Position numbers and translations under genes: made by a program. From Pempheris klunzingeri (taxonomy: Eukaryota > Chordata > Actinopteri > Acropomatiformes > Pempheridae): 64,000 nucleotides of DNA. Below, piece by piece: positions 1 through 10,698 of the stretch. Positions within the stretch are counted from its first letter, which is position 1. Every line of letters begins with the position of its first letter. The notes below the pieces were generated by a model. The model saw only the letters and a program-made list of their open reading frames with translations. It was not told the DNA's origin and did not search any database. The stretch covers positions 3,370,175 through 3,434,174 of the forward strand of contig NC_092031.1 of NCBI RefSeq assembly GCF_042242105.1, written 5' to 3'.

Positions 1-630
1 TTATAGTCTTGGCGTCGTTAACTCTCAAGCACGAAAAGCTAAAAAAAAAAAAAAAAAGGCCAATATGGTTCTTAAATGTGTCTTTTGTTCTTTTATGCGC
101 AAAGTGGGCCACACAGGCTGTCAATGTTTAAAAAGAGCGCATGATGGATCACTGGATCCACTGCGCTGCTTTGGAGTCAGAGTCTGTCTGCAGGATCCGA
201 GTAGTTGGTTATGACCCAAAGCACCTTTTCACCAAATTTAGATTATAGCAGATTATAGATTTATAGTTCTCTATGACGAAATTTAAGTTTTTTTTCCATA
301 AAAAAAGTCCATAAATTGAAAACATTATCAACTAGGCTTTGTTATTTTGTGTTACTGGCACTCAGGTTTGGGCAAAAGAATAATTTAGCAGCCATTATAG
401 TAACTTTTGACACCTTCAAAACAACAGTGATGCATGATGTCTGCACCTTTTTCTGTTCTTAGGGGGATAAATGTTATTATAACACTTATTATACTAAATC
501 CATATATTATTATTACTATTATTACAACACATCACATATCGTGGCATTATTTTTTTTTTTACATTTAATTTGACATTTGGAGCTCCTCTAACAGCACAAG
601 CCTGAAATGTGTCCTGATGTTTGTGTTCTT
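1..630. other. Upstream intergenic DNA, distal 5' flank of hoxb1a
   Basis: No coding region or RNA gene is visible. The stretch is AT-rich, with an A-tract near 41-57 and T-rich runs near 290 and 549. The next hox gene (expected hoxb2a) would lie to the left of the window. Nothing else here could be supported. Confidence 0.6.
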
Positions 631-633
631 ATC

Positions 634-738
634 AGATGGATGAGCGAGTTTGATTGAAGCATTTGTCATGTAAATGCGAGCCGTTTGATGGACGAGCCCG
701 CAGACTTGACAGAGTGCTGTAGGTCCTTCGCCATTGGC
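634..738 (+). promoter_or_regulatory. Candidate rhombomere-4 autoregulatory enhancer of hoxb1a
   Basis: Within about 100 bp lie AGATGGATGAGCG (634-646), TGATTGAAGC (651-660), ATGTAAAT (668-675) directly after CATTTGT, TGATGGACGAGC (686-697) and TGACAG (707-712), followed by CCATTGGC (731-738). The first, second and fourth resemble bipartite Hox/Pbx sites (TGATNNATNN). CATTTGT-ATGTAAAT resembles a Sox/Oct composite, TGACAG is a Meis/Prep core and CCATTGGC is an NF-Y box. The mouse Hoxb1 r4 autoregulatory element is known to combine Hox/Pbx repeats, a Sox/Oct site and Prep/Meis sites upstream of the promoter. Position and motif content both fit. Function is inferred. Confidence 0.72.
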
Positions 739-896
739 GTTTAGCGGGTCACATGGTGTGTCAGGAAGGTGATATGAGGGTGGAAGGCAGTTTTACAGCT
801 TTGACATACTACCTAGAAGGTTAGGGCAAGGGGAGCGCCGATTAATGACTGCTCAGTCTTGATCACTTCTGAACAAACAATAGGCCCAGGTCCAGG
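739..896 (+). promoter_or_regulatory. hoxb1a proximal promoter and 5' UTR
   Basis: This stretch lies between the NF-Y box and the hoxb1a start codon. It has no obvious TATA box at a good distance. The segment before the ATG contains GATTAATGAC (near 840) and ACAAACAATAGG (near 875), typical of homeobox-gene promoters. The transcription start cannot be placed from sequence alone. Confidence 0.5.
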
Positions 897-2078
897 ATGA
901 ACTCCTACTTAGACTACCCCGTGTGCAACCGAGGGGCAAATATTTTCAGTGCCAAGGCCGGATACCATAATTTGAACCATGGATACATGTCGTCCAACTC
1001 GTGCGCAACAAGTGATAGTTACGCACCGGACGGGCGCTTAGTTGCTGCAACTTCTGCGCCACACCAGAGCCCGAGTCTCCCTCTGCACCACCAGACACAC
1101 GTCAACTTGGACCTGCAGTTTGCAACGCAGGGGAACTCCATGTATGGGTCCCCTCTGGAGTACGGACACCACCAGTACGGCCTCGCTCCCGAGCAGGACC
1201 GCAGCTACATTCATGCGCAGGTTTCCCCACTTGGAACAAACATGGCTCCCTACACCGGGGACAGTTGTGGGCCTGGAGTTGCAGCGGGCAGTCAGTATCT
1301 ACATTTTGGCAACGGGGATCAGAGGCTGCAAGAATATCCAGAGAGCGTTTACTCGAGGTTACCGCCCCAGAGCAAAGAGAAGGATCTGGACCATGTAGAG
1401 GAAACTTCTAAAACATTCGACTGGATGAAAGTGAAGAGGAATCCTCCTAAAACAGGTTTGTTCACACTCAAAACAGATTTGAGAATTATAGCACAGGGTA
1501 CAGTTTAGAGAACCCATGAGGCCTCTGAAGGTAATATCGACTCTCAGTGCGTAAAAACACTATTCAGTTCATATAATGAGGCCTAAGTGTTTCAAATTGT
1601 TCTGGAAAATTGTATTTGGCGACTAATGTTTTGGAAATATTTCTATTCATCCTCACGTTTCATTCACGTCTACACGCCATGCTTCAGCTCCATGACTTGC
1701 ATTGTTTTTCCTCCCTCCATCATTCACTCATTCACTCACTCACCCATCCATCCATCTCCCTGCACAGCTGTCCTGTCGGAGTTCGGGGTTCCCGGCCAGC
1801 ACAACGTGATCCGCACCAACTTCACCACCAAGCAGCTGACCGAGCTGGAGAAGGAGTTCCACTTCAACAAATACCTGACGCGGGCACGGAGGGTGGAGGT
1901 CGCCGCCAGTCTGGAGCTCAACGAGACGCAGGTGAAAATCTGGTTTCAGAACCGCAGGATGAAGCAGAAGAAACGCGAGAAACTGGGCTGCGTTTTGGTC
2001 AACACACCGGCACCTGTGGAGAAACCCTCCGGCCCTGACACCCCTCCAAAGGCAGAGAGCAAAGACACTGAACCATGA
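897..2078 (+). CDS. hoxb1a: Homeobox protein Hox-B1a
   Basis: Two coding exons, 897-1455 and 1768-2078, are joined across a 312-bp GT-AG intron in phase 1 and give 289 residues (human HOXB1 is about 300). The start is the first in-frame ATG and the protein opens [13 protein letters not shown], the usual paralogue-group-1 N-terminus. The Pbx-binding hexapeptide FDWMK is at residues 174-178, just before the splice site. The homeodomain spans about 198-257, with the PG1 signature [16 protein letters not shown] and recognition helix WFQNRRMKQ. The product is a nuclear transcription factor that specifies rhombomere 4 and facial neuron identity with Pbx and Meis partners. The short C-tail after KREK and linkage to skap1/snx11/cbx1/nfe2l1 favour hoxb1a over hoxa1 or hoxb1b. 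Flanking r4-like and retinoic-acid elements suggest its regulation. Confidence 0.93.
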
Positions 2079-2440
2079 TGTGACTTTTTATAAATCAAAA
2101 ACAAAAACTACATGACTGTGGGGGCCTGGGCAGTTTTCCACCTCTTTTCCTCAGTAGCACCATTCCAGAAAAACTGTGAGAGAAACGCACTGGACTTGTG
2201 AGGTTTTACAGGGTATGTCTGCTTATAGTGCATTGATTTCTGAACTTTTTAAAAAAAAAAAGATGTTTTATTTTCCATCTTGTATTCGTAACCTTCCCAT
2301 CATGAGCCCATGCCATGTTTTTGTGTTGGAGCACTGAAGTACTCGGTGTCATTGTTTGCACTATTTATTTACAGGGTATTTTCCAACAACTGTTGAGACG
2401 ATTTAGCTTAATAAAGTCTATAGAGTGAAAGAAAATGTTG
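2079..2440 (+). other. hoxb1a: hoxb1a 3' UTR and poly(A) signal
   Basis: A T-rich, non-coding stretch follows the TGA stop. The first canonical AATAAA is at 2410-2415, followed by a TG-rich segment (ttgtatttgctgttaatg), so the message probably ends near 2430-2450. A second AATAAA at 2578-2583 is an alternative. Confidence 0.65.
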
Positions 2441-2718
2441 TATTTGCTGTTAATGTAAAAGGAAAAATGACAAGGCTGTAACAAATGCTGGTAAATCCAA
2501 TCAAACTTTTGCTACATAATTTGCTCCTTTTGATGAAGTCTTTTGTGCCTATTTTTAAAAAAAGAATATTTGTATATAATAAATTGTGCTAAATATGAAT
2601 GTTTTTCAGCGGCATTACAAATTCTTTTTCTGTATTTACCTCCATTAATAGTCTCACCAAAGCTCTCTTGCATAATGTGACAAGAGGAATCTTTCACAAC
2701 ACATGGGGTGGTTCCCAG

Positions 2719-2732
2719 TGACCTTTTCACCT
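2719..2732 (-). promoter_or_regulatory. Retinoic-acid response element, DR2 (hoxb1 3' RARE)
   Basis: On the minus strand this reads AGGTGAAAAGGTCA, two direct half-sites (AGGTGA and AGGTCA) separated by two bases. The mouse Hoxb1 3' neural enhancer is known to depend on a DR2 RARE bound by RAR/RXR, and a fish counterpart has been reported. This copy lies about 640 bp downstream of the hoxb1a stop codon. An apparent minus-strand reading frame over the region (2512-2847) has no recognisable domain and is probably chance. Confidence 0.75.
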
Positions 2733-3118
2733 CCAAAATACCTCCAGGGGCTCTAAACATGACAACAAACTGCAGGGATCCAGGTCTCACCCTTGATTTG
2801 TTACCCAAATTCTGCTTGGATACAGCTGACACAGGTTGCAATGACATCCACTTGTATTTTACATAATTTGGGTTAAAAACTCCTCATTAAACAACCACGT
2901 TTTGCCTTTTTAAAAACAGAGGGACTGAGCTGAGAATTTAACATTTCAGCGCTCATTGTGTTGTCACCTCAAGCTAAACGTTTGCCAGACCTGACCACCT
3001 AGTTTCATGTGATGGTAAAGGGGCAGCAGTTTCAATATTTGCTCTGGGTGTTAGGTTTGCGCACACAGTTTCTGCCCCAGCAGCACTGGCCTGTTGGTGC
3101 CCTTTTTCCTAAAGCTGA

Positions 3119-3135
3119 GGTTCACACAGAGTTCA
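3119..3135 (+). promoter_or_regulatory. Retinoic-acid response element, DR5
   Basis: GGTTCACACAGAGTTCA consists of half-sites GGTTCA and AGTTCA with a 5-base spacer. Both half-sites and the spacing equal those of the classical RARB2 and Hoxa1 3' DR5 elements. Mouse Hoxb1 is also known to carry a downstream DR5 element used in gut. It lies about 1.0 kb past the hoxb1a stop and 0.4 kb past the DR2 element. Confidence 0.75.
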
Positions 3136-6100
3136 GGCACAAATGAATGCAGAGTCAATCTGTCAAGACACCAGAGTGGCTTGGAGAAGTCAGCCATAGG
3201 CCTCCCATACTAGGTACTGCTTTTAATATTTACACTAAAGAGGTTATAGGTAATTTAGTCAAACTTCTGGCTCTGTGCAAAGTAAAAACTGTTATAAGTT
3301 GAGGGCTTCTGAAAAAGATGCTGCTTGGAAATGGAAACCCGCAGTCATTTGAAATATATCTACATGCAGTTCTCTCACAACTATATTAAAAATTAATACA
3401 GTTCCACTAATAGAAGTTACAGTTGAAATACCATACGGCCCATTACTGTAAATTAGAAAAGGGCTGAGAGGTTTGTTGTCATGAATTTCCCTACAAGCCA
3501 AAACGCTTCCTCTTCAGATGAGTCACAAGGCCAAGGACTGGGGAGGTGACAATCCATAAGCTGCCTAGTGACAGACCCAACAACAGAAAAAAAGGGGATG
3601 GTGCAGAAAACAAGTGTGGGACTTCATTCCAGAGGTGTGATCCCTGCCATCTCTGTAGGTAATACCTCAGCGCTCCCAGCGGGCTCTCCATCTGGAGGTG
3701 TCAGAGTCGGTGCTGCAGCCAACGCCACGGAGACAGATGTTCAGCTGGGGGAGAGGAGGAGGATGTTTTTCAACTTCGAATCAGCGGAGGCCCTCTCTGC
3801 CTTCTGCCGGAGAATGTAGGGCAAGGAGAGGAGAAGAGCACAAAATGGTTAATGACCACTGAGGGACATGAGGGAAGATCCTACATGGCCACAAAAATAA
3901 CCAAAAACTCCGTAGCATCAACACCTGACTGCACAAACATGAGGCCTAGTGATAGATACCGCGGTCTGCCTCTTTCTCCTCAGATATCTTACACATCTTT
4001 AGCCGACCCGCCCCCCTCTACACTTTGTTTGAGGTCAACCCGGTGCTGTTTGTACCCCATGCTGCTTGCAGTTGTTGCAGGCTCTTTTACAAGTCTATTG
4101 CCAGGCTCACTTCCTTGGTTTTCTACCAGTTCCTCTGTCGCATGTCACTCTGCAGGGTCCCCGGGCTTCAAAGGGAAACTAGAAACAGTATTCATGGGGT
4201 AACGGGGGGTTGGTCATCTAAGAGATACCACAGAGGAGTCATTTATTGGCAGATATCAAACAGATATTCAGGTTAACACCCATTATCTGTCACACATACA
4301 GTGCGTACTCTAGTTTGCTGACAAGACGTGGAGATAAATGGAGCAGTGAGGGAGCATCTGCTTGAGCGTAAGAGAGAAACTTACTCCAAACAGAGCAACA
4401 TTAGCAATATTTTAATATACTGTCTGCATGTATTTGATGGATAGAATGATAAAGTCATATTTCCATCAGTGTTTTATCATGGACTAGAAAGATTAACCAA
4501 AGAAATGCTGGAAAGTAAGACACTCAGAAGCAGCTGGAACCATCAAATGTTTGGCATTTTTGCTTGAAAGTATATTGAACTCTTAATCAAAATAGTTGTG
4601 GATTAAGTTTCTTTTGATTTATTGATTAATTGGCTAATTGTAGCAGCTCTAAATAATAAATAAAAATGCATGAATGCAGGTTTCAAAGATCCTATAGACA
4701 CTCAAACCTGGTTGTTTTGTGACATTGTTAAAGGTGCAGACAGGTAAAATGCATTTATATATCCATACGTTTCACATTATCAATAATCCCAGTAAAAATA
4801 TACTTTTAAGCACTTTTTAAGAAGCTGGTAATTAATAGAAACAAATGAACAGTCACATATTTTACCAACATCATTGTAATCTCCACTGTTACTGCTCACT
4901 AAAGCCTTGTGGAGACGTGCTGAACAGTTATGAATTGCAGACTCTCGTCTTCCTTTGTTATGGCACTGAGGCTCTTTTTAGCCCAGGCTGGGAGTTTCTT
5001 GACAACCATCCCCCAATCCGAGTCAGGCTCGATTGGATCTGGAAGCGCCAGCCGACCCGAAGCCCCAGCCTCCCGGGTCCCCCCTGCGACTGCATCCTTT
5101 CCCCACTCCATCAGCATCGTAACTGAGAGAGACAAGTGACTTGGCCAGGGTTAACGTCTTAATACTCCCTGGGATTGCCTCCAGGATCCAAATGGCTACC
5201 CCTAATAGTTTTCCTCCTCTGTGTGCCTGTCAGACCGCCATGACTATATGCCGTAAGAAAAACAAGACTAGCTGAGAGGCAGAGTAACGAAGCAGCACAA
5301 TGAAATAATGAGGGGTGGTGAGGAAGAAGAGAGCGCCCATGAAAGGTTTGGTGTAAAGATACAGGTCGGAAGCGATGCTCTCCGCTCAGGCTCTGATGTG
5401 CGCCTTGGCTGGATACTTTGCATGGAGGGGCTGTACATTTGAAATTAAACTGGCTTCTTCCCTTTAGAGCCCAGGAGGGGAAAACCAGAACTCAATCAGT
5501 GTCACGTCACATGGTTCAAAGCGGCCAATTCGATGCTGCCAGGAGGTTGAGAAATGCAAGGTGACAGTTCATTTTACCAGTGACAGTGTGTCGGTCTCGC
5601 TTGCTGGTTCCCCAGTCAATTCCCAGCGAGCAGTGAAGGTTGAGCGTTGCTGGAGACAGACAGCAGCTCCCTCCTCCTCCTCCTCACCACCACTCTCTCA
5701 TCGACCCCACTCTGCTTTGTATTCCAATTAACTGGACAGAGGGAGAGGCGGCGGTGTGCAGGATCACAAGCACAGCCAGACACTCTCTTCTGGCGTCCTT
5801 CCAGTCTCTCAATCTCACCACTATCAATAGCGCTGCGCTTCCCTTTTCCCTTCCTTTCCTTTCCCCTTTCCTTTCCTCTCTCCTCGGCTCATGACAGGGG
5901 CCAGTTGTTCCAGGGGGATAATTCATAGATTCTTCTTTAACAACTGCCTCTAGGGACAATGTCTTGGTACTGACAAATAGGTCCCTCTCATACATTCATA
6001 TATCACATGCAATAGAGGTATGTAATCACTCAGCTGAGTCAACGCACAGCGAGCTGTAACTGCTATCCTTAACAGACACCTCAAATAATGCTGAATTAAT

Positions 6101-8890
6101 ATTTTGAAATGGCTCATATATTCTAACATAATACAATTTGAATGATTTTATATTCACTGCTCTCAGGGATAACATTGATTTGAGTACAAGCTGAGGTAAC
6201 CCCCCCATCTCCACACACACACACACACACACATCCACCGTAGAGTCAGTCAATACGTGGCTGAGTGAAGGTTGTAGATTTAGCTTAACACATTTGCTCT
6301 TCTTTCTTCTGTGTCCTCAATCTATCATCACTTTTTACCTCACCGCCGCCAAAGCCCCCTGCGCTGACACATGTTTGAGCAATGGGTGGGTTGGGAATAC
6401 AATGATTCTGAGGAAATCCGAAAAGTAAACTACCTCTTTTTATCTCCTTGAGCAGCACAAACATTTACAACAGACCCTTATGAATCTACTTTTTTTTTTT
6501 AAGATCAAGGGTTTGAGTGTGCTGTGACATGTTTAAATTAGGATATCTGAGCACCTACTGAAGATATGTGCTCTTAGAGAAGGTGACACCTATTTTTACA
6601 GGGTGATTTATGCCAAGGTTTTAAAACAAATGGTAACAACATTATTTTAAATTGAGCCCTCTGCTGATTCTTTTAAGCTTTTAACAGAACTCTGGACGAG
6701 AACTCTGAATTTTAAGCAAAAATAAAAAAACATGCCCCTCAACTACTTTAATTCCTTTTCTAAAACACAGATAAAGACAAACAGAGCTTGAGAGACAGGC
6801 ACGGGTGCTTCACTATGCGAAAGAGTTTCTGCCTATCTTGAGACTGCAGTGTGGTGTGTGTTTGCAGGACAGGATACACACACTCAAACACACACCCTTC
6901 ATGCCCCGAGGATCCTCCTGACTCTCTCTTCTCCTGGCTCTATCAGATCAGAGAGACCCGCTGTCCCTCCCCACACCGCAATGCAAATGAAAAGGAATGC
7001 GCTGATAAAAGGGCAGATCCTGAAGATGAGAGGGCAGAAGGAGGACAGAGGCAGCGAATGCTAAAAGGGGGAGAGCCTCTCGGGGAGATGAGAGGTGGCG
7101 GAGGAGTCAGTGTTGGTAGTAGCGGGAGATCATAGCCTTGCTCCCCCTCAGCTGCGTTTGATACAGGGCTTTTGTCGCTCTTTCAGTGGTGCATTGTTGG
7201 GTGGTGTAATCCCCGTCGGATTACAAAGGGCTTCCCTTTTCATATGGGGCTGACCCAGCAGGCAGGTGGCTGGGGCTCTGTGGAGCTGTCAAGGGGAGGG
7301 AACCTCTTTTCCAGGGGAGGGGACCCCAGTTCCTCTTACCTTCACAGGGGCTTTTTGCTGGAAGGCCAGTCAGAAGCAGGTCAACGTGGGGACAATTCAG
7401 ACATGGGATTCAACTCGCCCTGACCTCGTGGCCTCCTGTGGAGAAGTGACAGGGAAGGAGACCATCATGAAAATAGCCTTCAACATGAAATATTAAAAAA
7501 AAAAAAAAAAAAATACTGGAAAATTGTAAACAATTATTACAACAGTAATTGAAACGCCTGATTCAACTGCTGCTTTTTTTTTTGTTTTGTGGGAAAATAT
7601 AGATCAATTTAGCAGTAAAAACTCAGCCAAGTATAAATCAAACAATCTGACATTATTGCAACACCTAAACAACATTTAGGTTTTATTTTTTGTGTTGTTT
7701 TCAAAAATTAAAGCCAAAATTGACACAGAATCGTATTTTATTACAGCTCAGATTTGACTAAAAATGATCCATTTGTGTTAAAACACTCAGGCCCGTTGTC
7801 TCAGTTGGTGAAATAGCAGTTAATCTTGTTTACCTGCATTTGTGATGTTTCCTACAATATTAAATAATTATCTTGTGGGCTTGAATACACATTTTATATT
7901 TCCAAAAAAGCAAGAGAAATATAGCATTAGTTCAACAAAGCCTTGACTGATATCCGGTGTATCCTGCCGATGTGAGCAGCGTCTGATTGAGCTTTGGTTC
8001 CTTGCTATGTTTCAGAAATAGAGGATCAATAAGACGATAGTCAGGCCTACCATTATTTCTATTACTACCGCCAGCAATAGCTCGTCTACACTAATGACAA
8101 CCATGTGCATAAAAAGCCCAGTCCAGGCCGTCCCATAGCTGTTCACCCCCTGCTGGTACCATAATCCTTCATCCATGCAGATATAGTAAGGGATCCCTTT
8201 AGTGATGCTGCTTTCATGTGTTGTCACCAATCACCCAAATCATTTTTTTAGGTTCATTAAAGTGGTAAATACTGTATTTAAAACAGTAAAAGTGAGGATT
8301 TCTGATACTTGATTAGACAAAATGTGCTATTTAGTGTGAAGATAATGTTAATAAACAATTTGAAAGTCTGATTTAGTAACTGAGACTTAGCTATTATACC
8401 TTTTAATGATATGAGTCCATGCTGAAACATTGTTTTAATCCACCTAGACATGCATTTTGTTATCTTTAAGAAAATTGCAGCTGTTTGCCACTATATTTCT
8501 ATCACAGGACAACATTTTAGGTCAACACTACTTTATAACTTTCAGCAAATCATCACTTGAATGTGAATGCACACTTTGTTTTGCAGATTCACAGCCTGGA
8601 GGTGGTACTTGTAGGAAACATCTGCACCAACTGCGGTTAATATAGTGTACATTAAAATAAACACACTGTTAACACATCCCATTTTTGTCTTAAACGAAAC
8701 GTAGTTAGCGTACAATGAAATGAAAATATTTTATTAAAAGGAATTGCTACCATTGTTGTGAAAACATCGCCTGAATGTACCACAACTCTGATTTACAACT
8801 TTATGACTTCATTAACCAATAGGGAGGTTATGAGTACTTGAATGCAGCACCAGTACTAAAGTCGTGGGGAAAACGTACCAAGCTATCAAG
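3136..8890. other. Intergenic DNA between hoxb1a and the skap1 5' region
   Basis: No convincing coding exon is seen on either strand. Open frames are short and lack recognisable domains. There is a CA microsatellite near 6212-6233, a pyrimidine-rich stretch near 5830-5885, an A-tract near 7495-7513 and a short piece resembling the common fish TAATNAATTG repeat near 4610-4660. The interval is where further 3' hoxb1a enhancers would be expected, but I cannot delimit any. Confidence 0.55.
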
Positions 8891-8899
8891 TGTACATTC

Positions 8900-9300
8900 A
8901 AGTGAAACCACGTTTAAAAACTAATTTCCGCATTTGTATTGCAACGTCAGGCGGTAAGTATATGAACTTACTCAGAAAAGGATCACCGGCTGCCACCGGA
9001 GGCCAGGTAAGCTAATTAGCTAGCGACAATTAAAGGCGTCCAAAAACACCAACTGAGCTAACATAAGTTAGCTAGCTAGTTATAAGTTGTCACAGCGTAA
9101 ATATAAAACTATTATACTTTGTCTGGATGGTTGGCAGGTTCAGGTAAGCACAGCACCTGCTCTCGGGAAACCCGACATAGAGGCAGTGACCTGAGATAAA
9201 GGAAAAATGGCGCCAAGTTACCATTTCCGGGTTAGCTAACGGGCTAACTTAGCTAATTGGCTAACTTAGCTAGCTGGCTAACGTAGCTAGCTGGCTGTGT
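8900..9300 (+). promoter_or_regulatory. Candidate housekeeping-type promoter upstream of skap1
   Basis: A CpG-containing stretch carries a YY1 core AAAATGGCG at 9204-9212 and an ETS site (ATTTCCGG, 9223-9230), just before a 17-bp tandem repeat. YY1 and ETS boxes commonly sit near fish transcription starts. It precedes two exon-like segments (9347-9379 and 9927-10043) and the first skap1 coding exon at 10699. Strand and target gene are inferred. Confidence 0.4.
9242..9297. repeat. 17-bp tandem repeat, 3.3 copies
   Basis: Three consecutive units begin at 9242, 9259 and 9276: GGCTAACTTAGCTAATT, GGCTAACTTAGCTAGCT and GGCTAACGTAGCTAGCT, then a partial GGCTG. Similar TTAGCTA/GCTAGC strings occur at 9010-9080 and directly upstream at 9231-9240. 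Confidence 0.85.
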
Positions 9301-9346
9301 GATTTCCTATTCAAGACTAATTTGATGATTTTACTCGGTTAGTCTG

Positions 9347-10043
9347 ATGACCATGGATGCAGGGACAACCAGCAAAAAGGTGGGCAAAGAATAACCTCCA
9401 GTCAGATCAAACAAACAAGGAAGGAACTCGTGTAGTTTTAATTTAAAGATTATGCTTGGGTATTTTCAAATTACCTGAATTAGCTAAATTAGCACACCCC
9501 CATAGCTAAGCAATATGAGTGGAAATATTAGGTCTCTAAAACGGTACTTTTACTAGAATAAACAGGCTATGTTTGTGGCATATGTAAATGTGAAATACTT
9601 GGAAGTGAGGCACTGGGATATAGAGTATAAACAACACTGGTATGACATTATAAGCAACAAACAAACAAAAACATGTAGGCTCAAAGGCCTGTGGACTCCT
9701 GCACTGTATGCAAAAGTAAGTCTGAAAAATGTCTCCAATACAGAAGTATCAGGTATGCTTCCCTGCAGCCCTCTCAGTTTCTGTGCTCCTGGGTGCAGTG
9801 TTTGATTTCATGTTAATGCAACTGTTTCAATTTGCACTTTAGAGGCATTCACATGCAGCCCTGATCTTAAGATTTTAATCACTTTTTTGGGGGGGGGAGT
9901 GTCTGTTTGCTCTTCCCACTTTGCAGGGACGTCCAGCTGCAAAACAGCAGCATATCTGGAGCTTCGCTGTCCAGCTCAAGGGCACTTCGACCGTCCAGAT
10001 GCATGTCAGCCTGGATGTGTGAGCCCAGATCGTGTGGTTGAAG
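9347..10043 (+). other. Possible upstream exons (9347-9379 and 9927-10043)
   Basis: The first segment starts with ATGACCATGG and ends at a GTGGGC donor (9380). The second has a strong acceptor (pyrimidine tract then TTTGCAG, exon from 9927) and a good GTATGA donor after 10043. Joined, they encode only a 42-residue frame ending in TGA inside the second segment. The second segment ends in phase 1 with G, so in another frame it could splice onto skap1 exon 2. They may be 5' UTR exons of a longer skap1 transcript, a separate small transcript, or a spurious pair. I do not recognise the short peptide. Part of 9955-10000 resembles dispersed fish sequence. Confidence 0.3.
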
Positions 10044-10698
10044 GTATGATCAAGCCTCTTTCACCTCTTTCACAGCACTTCTAAATGTAACTGCACTACA
10101 GTTGGTTGGGTTTTACACAAAAAAGTCCTTTAATCTCTTATCTAGTTCCATTTGATTATGGAACAGATGAATATTGACATATTCAAAACGTAAAATATAA
10201 AAGGAGAGGCAGTGTGTTATGTTGTGTCAGCAGCAGATACCAGTCATGTCAAAAGTTTCCGATCTCTTGTTTCAATTTGGTTATTTTATACATTTGGATA
10301 TACATAACATCACACTTTTGACCACAGGCCGCTTTGCTAGCCTACAATAAGGCAGTGTAGAGGACCGTTGTCTCTATTCAGGCTTGTTTCTCCACTGAGA
10401 AACCAGAGTGCAGAGGAAGTTGTCATCTATGCACCTGCTCCACCCCATTTTGTGCAAATCTAGATGCATGCACGGAAGTTAGGTTTCAGAACAAGAGGAC
10501 ACAGGTGCTTAGACGCTGTGTGAGTTTGTCTCTGTGTTTGCCAGACTCTTGTTCCTGTCATGTAGCTGTGACAGTATGACAGAATCTGCATGTGCATAGG
10601 CTGCCTTGTGGAGTAAAAACCAAAGTGTGAGGGGTCAGAAAAAAGTCTGAAAAGTCAGCGAACTAAAGTGTCTCGAGTTGGATAGGTGACAGCCAGGG

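Noticed and set aside
1042-1398. Second-frame open reading frame inside hoxb1a exon 1
   Set aside because: A shadow of the GC-rich coding exon, with no start context or homology.
2512-2847. 111-codon minus-strand open frame downstream of hoxb1a
   Set aside because: No domain, no splice partners, and it overlaps the DR2 enhancer. Any conservation is better explained by regulation.
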